From the NCBI GenBank assembly GCA_964619785.1, contig CAZUGH010000004.1, positions 1 through 64,000 on the forward strand: a stretch of 64,000 nucleotides of DNA, written 5' to 3'. The stretch comes from CAZUGH01 sp964619785. Its GTDB lineage: Bacteria; Bacillota; Clostridia; Lachnospirales; Lachnospiraceae. The notes beneath the pieces were generated by a model. That model saw nothing but the letters and a program-made list of their open reading frames with translations. It ran no database searches and had not been told where the DNA came from. The translations under genes were made by a program, and so were the position numbers. Positions 19,101 through 25,818 of this stretch are shown here, in pieces; positions within the stretch are counted from its first letter, which is position 1; every line of letters starts with the position of its first letter.

Positions 19101-19305
19101 GTTTGCAAGTATGGTACGAGAAAGTGATAAGGAAGATGGTAAAAAGATTCCTATCATTATGTTGAGTGATAATGTGGCGGTAGAGGACATGAAGCGTGGC
19201 TATCAAAAGGGACTAAATGGTTGTATTAGTAAGCCGGTTGATATGCAGCGATTACTTCAAATTCTTCAAGTTGTAAATGGAGGCATTCTATCGAATGAGA
19301 CTTGA
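16099..19305 (+). CDS. SnoaL/multi-PAS hybrid histidine kinase with degenerate catalytic sites
   Basis: Layout of this 1068-residue cytoplasmic protein: SnoaL/NTF2-like domain (about 1-130), four PAS-like segments (about 150-660), a histidine-kinase dimerisation region (about 675-740), an HATPase domain (about 765-905) and a C-terminal receiver (about 935-1055). No membrane helix is present. Where a kinase has SHEIRTPL this protein has TKEVRNPL, so Lys690 replaces the phosphorylated His. The N-box (GNMLANSVRFSP) is fair but the G1 box reads EDMGVHV. The receiver keeps Asp in LVDSVLPDMD and Lys in SKPVD but lacks the acidic pair (LLVQNENG). It is probably a sensor or scaffold that does not autophosphorylate. 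ATGA overlap couples it to srtB. Confidence 0.8.
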   Translation: MKDMEEQAREIAQCFIQCYFMTTEAGQIIDMLTEDATWSGFPGDPRVYSKQEIIKRLSVFLKDKKKNPLQIASQEYTIVSYNNDMYVVECNVSGSYDDGNITIRRRITLTLQVNEGQIPIRCVQITPILDKDDVQYLDSLAHESDQLQIIRSILQFGMLTCNYDEDFTIHTIDDNLCRMLGYTREELMKKSHGKAGELIYSEDYKMAIANIKKKFDNASEYSCKYRMERKDGSLIWVWDLGLRSLNQDGTVTMRCLIANINDLISLRKERDATFENIPGGVAYVDITEDDFQIRDANDNFFEMIGAKKDMYLLDEVRYTYPDDLPYVKEHLCGQAKQRKPIDVEFRAKVPKEKKIRWYRMVGRYYNQRDEKTEYLCILIDVTDRREAVSLLAMEKERYRIAMRSTADIVYEYVVQKDELTIYPGKTAHEKTIAAAKGTYKNWREVLFDHNLIHPDDRQVIYNLLEVHEYFTTEIRILTVEPETEQTSYEWYQIYATPIYHEDGTIDRILGILRNVEEQRELSAVSDEMKQIFDIHLSNNYERIVKIDVRTGEYKLFSNENGKFYGLEKSGYQKIATAKMAEEFVYQADRERYISSVDISHVVDLLNSGEEEVTRFYRIRGKDGSYRWKCYRYSYFGMDMDTIVMNVQDVHDIRMEEQKNEEANRRILVDALEEAKKANATRKNFITMITKEVRNPLQLVREMSNIPSEELKDTKLVEEHLAQISDAVSYMLRIADDLTEIDQIDDGKISFGHEPMNLHLMLQEMIEEQNRVAESSKVQIISEVQLIEGHTYYGDAFRVRQVIGNMLANSVRFSPDGENVVVKITEKMLDDINSQIMIEVEDMGVHVNEDNFERVYSEDGKGIFRANGMSGESTGFSLMLCKEIVELMGGYMKLQYGNREENYFSLMLPLEYKQESGVTPATAMPVAKEEKPSVDLSPYSILLVQNENGKNRLLGALLRINGARVDLASTAREALAIWNVYAEGSFQAILVDSVLPDMDCGEFASMVRESDKEDGKKIPIIMLSDNVAVEDMKRGYQKGLNGCISKPVDMQRLLQILQVVNGGILSNET

Positions 19306-19330
19306 TTTCTCTGTGATGACATGATACAAT
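19302..19330 (+). promoter_or_regulatory. Promoter of the PTS-IIC-like gene
   Basis: TTGATT (19302-19307), 17-base spacer, TACAAT (19325-19330). The -35 box overlaps the stop codon of the preceding kinase gene. The predicted start of transcription is at about 19337, the edge of the operator. Confidence 0.7.
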
Positions 19331-19336
19331 GTCTTG

Positions 19337-19356
19337 GCAGGTGACAAGACACCTGT
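19337..19356. promoter_or_regulatory. Palindromic operator, candidate NiaR box
   Basis: CAGGTG-ACAAGA-CACCTG is a perfect 6-bp inverted repeat around a 6-base centre, placed right at the predicted transcription start. Its core CAGGTGACAAGACA is identical over 14 bases to a site over the nadA promoter (61955-61974). Since niaR is encoded in that operon, NiaR is the likeliest protein to bind here. The assignment is an inference from the shared site. Confidence 0.65.
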
Positions 19357-19397
19357 TAAAAGCTATTGTTCATGTGAGAACAAGAATGGAGAGTTTT

Positions 19398-20480
19398 ATG
19401 GAAAAAGTAAAGAAAGTACTACATCATATTTTTATCGATGGTTTGAGTGGTATGGCATTGGGATTATTTGCTACATTAATTGTCGGAACCATTACAGCGC
19501 AAATCGGAACATTTATCGGAGGAACGATTGGTGAATATATCAAGACGGTTTCTTATATTGCACAGTCATTGACAGGTGCTGGTATCGGTGTCAGTGTGGC
19601 TTGTAAATTCAAGGCACAGCCGCTTGTTATGGTTTCTGCTGCTGTATGTGGATTGATTGGTGCATCCTCGAAGGCGATTATTGCAGGAAGCCTGATTCAG
19701 ATTACTGAGACAGGAAGCAAGACTGCTGTTGTTGGAATTCCGGGTGAACCGCTGGGCGCTTTTATTGCTGCGATGGTAGCGATTGAAGTGGGAAGATTAG
19801 TTGCTGGCAAAACAAAGATTGATATCTTGTTAACACCGATTGTATCAATCGCGTCTGGTGCTCTGGTAGGTATCTTAGTTGGACCTCCGATTTCAACCTT
19901 TATGACATGGCTTGGTAACCTGGTTAATATGGGTGCACAGAACCAGCCACTTATTATGGGAATTGTTGTTGCTGTATTGATGGGTATGATATTGACATTG
20001 CCAATTAGTTCTGCGGCGATTGGTGTTATTCTTGGGTTAAGTGGAATTGCAGCAGGAGCGGCGACGATTGGCTGTTGTGCACAGATGGTCGGATTTGCTG
20101 TTGCTAGTTATCGTGAGAATAAGGTTGGCGGATTGGTTGCTCAGGGAATTGGAACGTCGATGCTTCAAGTTCCCAATATTGTTCGCAAACCAATCATATG
20201 GTTGCCACCAATCATTACAAGTGCTATTCTAGGCCCTATCTCGACTTGCCTACTTGGCATGACGAATAATCCAGTTGGTTCTGGTATGGGTACAAGCGGA
20301 TTGATTGGACCAATCCTTACATATCAGACGATGACGGCAGCAGGTACTTCAGGCACAGTGGTTATGATTGAGATTATTGTAATGCTTGTCGTATTACCAG
20401 CGGTATTGACATTAGCTATTTCGGAATTCATGAGAAAGATGAAATGGATTAAAGATGGTGATATGAAATTAGATGTATAA
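19398..20480 (+). CDS. PTS_EIIC_2-type membrane transporter, possibly for a pyridine precursor
   Basis: A 360-residue, strongly hydrophobic protein with about nine to ten membrane segments, of the family labelled PTS sugar transporter subunit IIC (DGLSGMALGLFATLIVG at the start, LTLPISSAAI in the middle, NNPVGSGMGTSGLIGP near the end). No IIA or IIB domain, or HPr gene, is nearby, and the typical IIC phospho-site features are not evident. Start: ATG with GGAG seven bases before it. Its promoter carries the same operator core as the nadA promoter. I therefore infer uptake of niacin or a related NAD precursor. I recall a nicotinate-regulated transporter label for proteins of this kind but cannot verify it here. 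Confidence 0.7.
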   Translation: MEKVKKVLHHIFIDGLSGMALGLFATLIVGTITAQIGTFIGGTIGEYIKTVSYIAQSLTGAGIGVSVACKFKAQPLVMVSAAVCGLIGASSKAIIAGSLIQITETGSKTAVVGIPGEPLGAFIAAMVAIEVGRLVAGKTKIDILLTPIVSIASGALVGILVGPPISTFMTWLGNLVNMGAQNQPLIMGIVVAVLMGMILTLPISSAAIGVILGLSGIAAGAATIGCCAQMVGFAVASYRENKVGGLVAQGIGTSMLQVPNIVRKPIIWLPPIITSAILGPISTCLLGMTNNPVGSGMGTSGLIGPILTYQTMTAAGTSGTVVMIEIIVMLVVLPAVLTLAISEFMRKMKWIKDGDMKLDV

Positions 20481-20492
20481 TGATAAAACACC

Positions 20493-20524
20493 AAAAAGCA
20501 AGCCATTAATTTGACTTGCTTTTT
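20493..20524. terminator. Bidirectional terminator
   Basis: AAAAAGCAAG and CTTGCTTTTT form a 10-bp stem around a 12-base loop between two convergent genes. A-run and T-run on both sides let it work in both directions. It overlaps the last codons of the GGDEF gene. Confidence 0.75.
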
Positions 20525-22404
20525 TTGTTACGCTTATGTTCGTACAGACGACTATCACTCAGGTTGACATATTCTTCTAAGGTATAGCCGGATGTGTTGT
20601 CGGTGATTGTATATCCGTAACTGGCGGATACGGTATAATTGTATATGCTATTTTCATTTGTTTCATCTAAGTATTCTTGGAAAGCTTGAATGAATTGCTC
20701 TGCTTTTTCTTCTGTATAGTCCATGCCAATTACGCTGAACTCATCACCTCCTACACGGGCACAAATCTCATGATTGGTTGCGGCATGTTGAAGTGCCTCT
20801 GAGATAGCCCTAAGAGAGAGGTCTCCGTGCCGATGTCCATATTGGTCATTTACTTTCTTGAGATTATCCATATCCATACAAAGAATCATCGTGGATTTTT
20901 TTTGCTTCTTCGCCTTGTCGAACATTTCACTAGCTAACTTTTCGAAACCTCGGCGGTTATAGATGCCGGTTAATGCATCATGAATATAGAGAGTGTTTAG
21001 TTCATTTAATAAATGAGTACGTTCATTGGATACGCGAAGGTTCTCTAGCGAGGTACTGATGATGGCGAGCCAGCTTTGGAATGTCTTTTCACAGGTATAC
21101 CCATTTATATATTGGATGGCAATATAACCAAGGGTGAAGTCGAGGTAGTGTAATGGGTAGAAGAAGTAGCACATTGGTTCTTCAGACATTGCTTCTACCG
21201 GAATTAAATCAGTTGTATTAAATGTTGATGTGATAACTTCTTCACGGTTAATCAGACTATATACCGAATGCGATTTCTTAGGGAAATTAGGTCGGTTTGA
21301 ACGATATTTTGGATATATCGGTCCTCGCCCTTCGCCTAAACAAAGATGGAAATCCTGTATGCCATTGTCTTCATAATCAGGTAGATGAAGATATTGTCCG
21401 ATGGAATCCGTGCTCAGCAGACCTTGTAAGGCAATTGATGTAAAGGTATTGTTGATTGTCTGATTAATCAAATGATGGTGTTCTGATTCTTGTTGAACTC
21501 TTGTCGTTACCATGGAACGCCTATCAAAGGTTTTGCAGCCACAGGAGTTACGAATGGCTAGTTGTGTTGATATGTATTGCACTGTTGGAATATCTTTATC
21601 AGCCAACAAATCACGTAGCATATGTAATGCTTGTCGTCCCAGGTCTTCACAAGATACTGTGACGGTAGTAAGAGGAGGCATCGTGACCGTTGATTCAGCA
21701 ATGTCGTCAAATCCCGATATGGCGATGTCATCAGGTACCATATGTCCAGATAGTATAAGTTCTGTAGAAAGGGAAATTGCCATATAATCATTGGCACATA
21801 TAATTGCTTCTGGAGGTGTTTCTAATTCCTCAGCAAAATAGTGAGCTGCGGCCTTGCTTCGGTTGCACCAGAAATCACCTTCAAAGACGAGGCTTTCGTC
21901 ATAGGCGATGCCTTGATTTTGAAGCTCCATCTTATAAGCATTATGCCGAGCGATGGAATCTGGATGATTCTTCAAACCTGTCATAAATCCAATTCGAGTA
22001 AAATGATGTACTTGAACAAAATGCTGTACCATTGCCTTAATCGATTGTGAGTCATCTACGAGGACACAAGGATAGTCATCGATTTGGTGACGAATGCATA
22101 CGACAGGTCCTCTCGAGCGGGAGTTGAGATATTCTCGAATGCGCTCAACTTGTTCTTCTCCACCAAAGGTATCAGCACATACAATAATGCCATCATACAA
22201 TTCATATGGTGGGAGATTGAGTATATTAAATTCTCCCGTTGCATTTTTATTACTACGTCCGTATGTAGTAAAGCAAGTAAAAAAGCATAAATTGTATCCT
22301 AATTTCTTGCCATAATTTGAAATTGTTGTACAGAGCTGTTCCTGAAAATATGAATTGCAATCGCAAATCAGTACAGCTATATTGATTCTCTCATTATTAA
22401 ACAT
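20506..22404 (-). CDS. Diguanylate cyclase with LacI-like periplasmic-binding sensor domain
   Basis: Residues about 7-290 match the sugar-binding domain of LacI-type regulators (IAISGFDDIAES, SCEDLGRQALHML) but with no DNA-binding helix-turn-helix and no signal peptide, so the sensor is cytoplasmic. A middle GAF-like region (about 310-450) and a short helix lead to a GGDEF domain starting HDALTGIYNRRGFEKL, with the active-site GGDEF at 552-556. It should make c-di-GMP in response to a small ligand, perhaps a sugar. The inhibitory I-site RxxD is replaced by TNHE, so product inhibition there is unlikely. A c-di-GMP riboswitch and terminator precede the gene; GAGG precedes the ATG. Confidence 0.88.
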   Translation of the reverse strand: MFNNERINIAVLICDCNSYFQEQLCTTISNYGKKLGYNLCFFTCFTTYGRSNKNATGEFNILNLPPYELYDGIIVCADTFGGEEQVERIREYLNSRSRGPVVCIRHQIDDYPCVLVDDSQSIKAMVQHFVQVHHFTRIGFMTGLKNHPDSIARHNAYKMELQNQGIAYDESLVFEGDFWCNRSKAAAHYFAEELETPPEAIICANDYMAISLSTELILSGHMVPDDIAISGFDDIAESTVTMPPLTTVTVSCEDLGRQALHMLRDLLADKDIPTVQYISTQLAIRNSCGCKTFDRRSMVTTRVQQESEHHHLINQTINNTFTSIALQGLLSTDSIGQYLHLPDYEDNGIQDFHLCLGEGRGPIYPKYRSNRPNFPKKSHSVYSLINREEVITSTFNTTDLIPVEAMSEEPMCYFFYPLHYLDFTLGYIAIQYINGYTCEKTFQSWLAIISTSLENLRVSNERTHLLNELNTLYIHDALTGIYNRRGFEKLASEMFDKAKKQKKSTMILCMDMDNLKKVNDQYGHRHGDLSLRAISEALQHAATNHEICARVGGDEFSVIGMDYTEEKAEQFIQAFQEYLDETNENSIYNYTVSASYGYTITDNTSGYTLEEYVNLSDSRLYEHKRNKKSKSN

Positions 22405-22427
22405 ATTAATCCTCTTTCTTCATTTCT

Positions 22428-22462
22428 AAAAAAAGCTTTGTGTAATTACGGACACAAAGCTT
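22428..22462 (-). terminator. Riboswitch-controlled terminator before the GGDEF gene
   Basis: On the minus strand AAGCTTTGTGT and ACACAAAGCTT form a perfect 11-bp stem with an 8-base loop, followed by seven T. It stands 24 bases before the ATG of the GGDEF gene. Its 3' arm repeats the 9-mer ACACAAAGC found in the aptamer core, so the aptamer strand can displace it by pairing with the 5' arm. Confidence 0.85.
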
Positions 22463-22473
22463 CTTTCAATAAA

Positions 22474-22551
22474 GTGCAACCGGCTGTCATACCATGCAAT
22501 CATGGGTTAGACCCTTGGCTTTGTGTAGTTACCTTTCAATAACGTTACTTA
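22474..22551 (-). ncRNA. Cyclic di-GMP-I (GEMM-I) riboswitch aptamer
   Basis: On the minus strand the conserved core is seen in order: a stem closed by a GAAA tetraloop (TTATT-GAAA-GGTAA), then ACACAAAGCC, AAGGGTCTAA, a variable hairpin (CCCATG...CATGG), and ATGACAGCCGGTTGC. The closing stem pairs GTAAC (overlapping the stop of the upstream gene) with GTTGC. These match the c-di-GMP-I consensus, though the 5' strand has GTAAC where GCAAAC is usual. The aptamer is followed by a terminator that shares its ACACAAAGC 9-mer, which suggests that ligand binding frees the terminator: an OFF switch on a c-di-GMP-making gene. Confidence 0.85.
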
Positions 22552-23318
22552 GTATTTGATTGTCTTGCTCCTAATATATCAGGGAACAAGTAGTATAACA
22601 AATCTCTGGCACGTTCTTTTTCTTTTGAATTGAATAGAAGCCCGAAAATTGGTTTTTTTACATTCACAGAACCATCATTTACCATGGTTTGGTAGGTTGA
22701 ACTCTGGTCAAGATAGATACCATATGCTTTCTTATGGATATTATCCTTGCGATCTGGTACATATAAATATGGTTGTAATTTCTGATATTCTTCAGGTGTG
22801 AGGAAGTCCTCCATGCTTGTGAAGAATTGATTATCTAGATAAGTACCAAATGTCTTTTCATCTGCTACCATACCATCTAGAGTGGCTGCATATATTTGCG
22901 AAGCTACACTTTGCAAATCACTCATGGCAGTAGCACCAACAAAGGTAGCCAGCTCGTTGGTGTAATAAGTATTAAATGCAGCTTCATTTCTACGAATATC
23001 AAGCTTGCAATATTTTGTAAAGTTCTCGTTGAACTTACCGAGGTTCTCAGAAGTGACCGTCTCGTTCATAATCGCAGTGCGATAAATGATGGTCTTCTTG
23101 GCGATGAAATCATGCCATACGAGATACCCTACAACAATTAAGACTACTACAGCAATCAATAGTGGTTTCGAATAGTATTCGGAAAAGTAAGACCGCTTTT
23201 CCTTACTACTCATCTTAGATAATTTCTCTTTTTCAGATAAGTTATCTTCATGTCTCTGTTCATATATTAAGGCATCTTCTTCTAAAGATGTCTTCTTGTT
23301 CTTCATGTCTAGTGCCAT
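22545..23318 (-). CDS. Membrane-anchored protein of unknown function
   Basis: I do not recognise this 257-residue protein. An acidic, then basic, charged N-terminal region (about 1-50) stays in the cytoplasm; residues about 54-73 (LLIAVVVLIVVGYLVW) form one membrane helix; the remaining 180 residues should lie outside and show no lipobox, cysteine pair or repeat. The ATG has GAGGTGG seven bases before it; upstream starts are less likely because an extended -10 element (TGCTATACT) lies there. The gene is immediately upstream of the riboswitch, which overlaps its stop codon, so some read-through into the c-di-GMP gene is possible. Confidence 0.7.
   Translation of the reverse strand: MALDMKNKKTSLEEDALIYEQRHEDNLSEKEKLSKMSSKEKRSYFSEYYSKPLLIAVVVLIVVGYLVWHDFIAKKTIIYRTAIMNETVTSENLGKFNENFTKYCKLDIRRNEAAFNTYYTNELATFVGATAMSDLQSVASQIYAATLDGMVADEKTFGTYLDNQFFTSMEDFLTPEEYQKLQPYLYVPDRKDNIHKKAYGIYLDQSSTYQTMVNDGSVNVKKPIFGLLFNSKEKERARDLLYYLFPDILGARQSNTK
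22573..22601 (-). promoter_or_regulatory. Candidate promoter of the riboswitch leader
   Basis: On the minus strand TTGTTA, a 17-base spacer and TATATT lie inside the 3' end of the membrane-protein gene. The predicted start (about 22566) is some 15 bases before the aptamer, a sensible place for a leader RNA. The boxes are moderate matches only. Confidence 0.45.
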
Positions 23319-23461
23319 ACTATGCCACCTCTCATATGTTATACAAATGGTAGTATAGCATATGAAGAGCGAGAAAGAAAGCCGAAATGGTACAAAAGTC
23401 ATAAAACTTTCACAAAATAGGGACGAAAAATGTAAAGATGTAACAAAAACGAAAAAAGTGG

Positions 23462-23489
23462 TTGACTTTTTGATTGCAATGGATATACT
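23462..23489 (+). promoter_or_regulatory. Promoter abutting the truncated amt gene
   Basis: TTGACT (23462-23467), a 16-base spacer and TATACT (23484-23489). The surviving amt frame begins with an ATG at 23492, before the predicted start of transcription at about 23496, so the leader and the first codons must have been lost. Confidence 0.6.
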
Positions 23490-23491
23490 TA

Positions 23492-25483
23492 ATGGATTTC
23501 TGTATTGGTACTGTAGTATTTATCTTACTGGGTTATGGAATTATGAACTCAGAAAATTATTTCTTCGGTTTGATTGGTAAACCTGAATATCAGATGTTTA
23601 CAAACTTCGCTGATTTCGACTGGTCAAACTTCGTGTTCCAGTTAGTGTTCTGTGCAACATGTGCAACAATCGTTTCTGGAGCAATGGCAGAGCGTACTAA
23701 GTTTAGTATGTATTGTATCTACTCAGCAATCATTAGTGCTGTTGTATATCCAATCGAAGCTGGTTGGGTATGGAATGCACAGGGATGGTTAGCAAAACTT
23801 GGTTACATAGATTTTGCAGGATCTTCTGTAATTCATATGGTAGGTGGTGTTACCGCTATCATTGGTGCTGCTTTCCTCGGACCTCGTATTGGTAAGTTCG
23901 GTAAGGATGGTAAGCCAAAAGCTATTCCAGGACATAATATCACAATCGGAGCTCTTGGATGCTTCATCTTATGGTTTGGATGGTATGGATTTAATGGTGC
24001 AGCTGCAGCAGATGTAACAAGTATGGCACAGATTTTCGCAACCACAACATTGGCTCCAGCATTCGCTACAGTAACTGTTATGATTGTAACATGGGTTAAA
24101 TATGGTAAACCAGATGTATCCATGTGTTTGAATGGTTCTCTAGCTGGTTTGGTAGCAATCACAGCAGGATGTGCAAATGTAGATGGCTTTGGTGCTTCTA
24201 TCATTGGTATCATCTCTGGTATCTTAGTAGTATTCGCTGTATGGTTCGTTGATAACAAGGTTAAAGTCGATGACCCAGTTGGTGCGGTTGCTGTTCATGG
24301 TTTCAATGGTTTGTTTGGTACCGTTGCCGTTGGTTTGTTTGATTATAAAGATGGTTTATTCTATGGTGGTGGAGTTAAGCTACTTGGAATTCAGTGCTTA
24401 GGTGTTATCTCAATTGCAGCATATGCAGGTATTGTTATGACGATTGTATTCTTCGTACTTAATAAAATCTGGGGCTTGCGTGTTTCAGCAGAAGAGGAAA
24501 TTATGGGTCTGGATCTTCCAGAGCATGGTTTACCAAGTGCATACGCAGACTTCATGCCAGCAGGAGATATGTTCTACTCAGCAGGTACAATGCCTGCAGG
24601 TGCTAAGGTTACAGGAACTGTTCCAATGGAGAAAGCTGTATCTGTTACAGCAGTTCCATCAACAGAGCGTCCTTCTTCTAAGCCAGCATCAACAGAGGCT
24701 AAGCTTACGAAGGTATCCATTATCGCTAAGCAGAGTAAGTTCGAAGAGTTGAAAGAAGCTCTGAACGACATCGGAGTTATGGGTATTACTGTTACTCAGG
24801 TACTTGGATGTGGTGTTCAGAAAGGTAGCGCAGAGTACTATCGTGGAGTTCCACTTGAATTCAACTTACTTCCTAAGATTAAGGTTGAAGTCGTTGTCAG
24901 CAAGGTACCTGTATCAGATGTAATCGATGCAAGTAAGAAAGCACTTTATACAGGTCATATCGGAGATGAGAAGATTCTACGAAAGAGCCAGGCTGGAGAT
25001 ATATATCCATCGGCAAAAGCACCAGTTATCACAGGACGTGGGCTGAAACTAACGGCAGAAGAACAAGCGTGGGGATTTCCCAAATATGAGGGGAATGGAG
25101 TCATCTTCAATGCTAGAAGCGAAACAGCACTTTCTAAGAAAATGTTCGCAGATAGTGTGAAAAATCGTCGCTGTATCATACCAGCCACGGGCTTTTATGA
25201 ATGGAATAGCAATAAGGATAAATACTTCTTTCGTTCTCCTGATGGAAACATACTATTATTTGCTGGATTCTATCAGGCATTTCAGGAAGAGAGTCGATTT
25301 GTAATCTTGACGACTGAGGCAAATGAATCAATGCAATCGGTTCACTCACGCATGCCATTAATTCTAGAAAAGGAAGAGGTGGCACCGTGGATTATGGATA
25401 GCAAGAGTACAGAAGGATTATTACAAAAGAAGCCAAAGCTTCTAGAACGAGAAATCCAGGGGCAGATGTCACTGCTGGACTAA
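23492..25483 (+). CDS. Chimeric gene: 5'-truncated ammonium channel, P-II domain and headless SRAP
   Basis: Three parts share one frame. First, an Amt ammonium channel starting at MDFCIGTVVF: this is the second membrane helix, so the first helix and about 45 residues are missing; the remaining helices, including the GHNITIG and VHGFNGLFGT motifs with the pore histidines, are intact. Second, after a Pro/Ser/Thr linker, a P-II-like regulator (VLGCGVQKGSAEYYRG, ending GHIGDEKI). Amt-P-II fusions are known in Clostridia. Third, an SRAP-like DNA-protein crosslink protein without its N-terminal MCGR, hence without catalytic Cys2, but with INPATGFYEW-type core (IIPATGFYEW) and HSRMPLIL. The P-II/SRAP joint lies at GATGAGAAGATT (24965-24976), a sequence plausible in both parents. 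No ribosome site precedes the ATG. I regard it as a deletion product or an assembly error. Confidence 0.75.
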   Translation: MDFCIGTVVFILLGYGIMNSENYFFGLIGKPEYQMFTNFADFDWSNFVFQLVFCATCATIVSGAMAERTKFSMYCIYSAIISAVVYPIEAGWVWNAQGWLAKLGYIDFAGSSVIHMVGGVTAIIGAAFLGPRIGKFGKDGKPKAIPGHNITIGALGCFILWFGWYGFNGAAAADVTSMAQIFATTTLAPAFATVTVMIVTWVKYGKPDVSMCLNGSLAGLVAITAGCANVDGFGASIIGIISGILVVFAVWFVDNKVKVDDPVGAVAVHGFNGLFGTVAVGLFDYKDGLFYGGGVKLLGIQCLGVISIAAYAGIVMTIVFFVLNKIWGLRVSAEEEIMGLDLPEHGLPSAYADFMPAGDMFYSAGTMPAGAKVTGTVPMEKAVSVTAVPSTERPSSKPASTEAKLTKVSIIAKQSKFEELKEALNDIGVMGITVTQVLGCGVQKGSAEYYRGVPLEFNLLPKIKVEVVVSKVPVSDVIDASKKALYTGHIGDEKILRKSQAGDIYPSAKAPVITGRGLKLTAEEQAWGFPKYEGNGVIFNARSETALSKKMFADSVKNRRCIIPATGFYEWNSNKDKYFFRSPDGNILLFAGFYQAFQEESRFVILTTEANESMQSVHSRMPLILEKEEVAPWIMDSKSTEGLLQKKPKLLEREIQGQMSLLD

Positions 25484-25786
25484 TACCCACTTACATGTCT
25501 CTGGATAGAAGAGAAGGAGAACCTCAAGACGCAGACCGTTGACCATGAGTTCACAGTGATATTCATAAGAGGGGGTTCCGGCATAACGCTTCTTCTCGGT
25601 ATGGATCACATGAATCTTGTCAAATGTCTGTATGACACCATCTTCATCTGGCATCTTAAACATGATAGGAATCACTTCACCAGAGGCAGTTGTCCAGCTG
25701 AAACATGCAATCTCACGTTGCTTGCCCTGAGGCAAAGAGATGTTCTCTTCACAATAATTCACATCTTTATCGGTATGAATCAGCAT
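25469..25786 (-). CDS. Small conserved-type protein in the dinB operon
   Basis: I do not recognise a named family for these 105 residues. The sequence is a mix of beta strands with a Trp-rich core and no signal peptide, membrane segment or metal motif. GGAGG sits eight bases before the ATG. It starts 32 bases after dinB on the same strand and so falls under the SOS promoter upstream of dinB. Its 3' end overlaps the convergent SRAP fragment by 15 bases. A role in DNA damage tolerance is inferred only from this setting. Confidence 0.7.
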   Translation of the reverse strand: MLIHTDKDVNYCEENISLPQGKQREIACFSWTTASGEVIPIMFKMPDEDGVIQTFDKIHVIHTEKKRYAGTPSYEYHCELMVNGLRLEVLLLFYPETCKWVLVQQ

Positions 25787-25818
25787 GGCTATATTCCTCC
25801 TTTTTCTATCTGATATAT

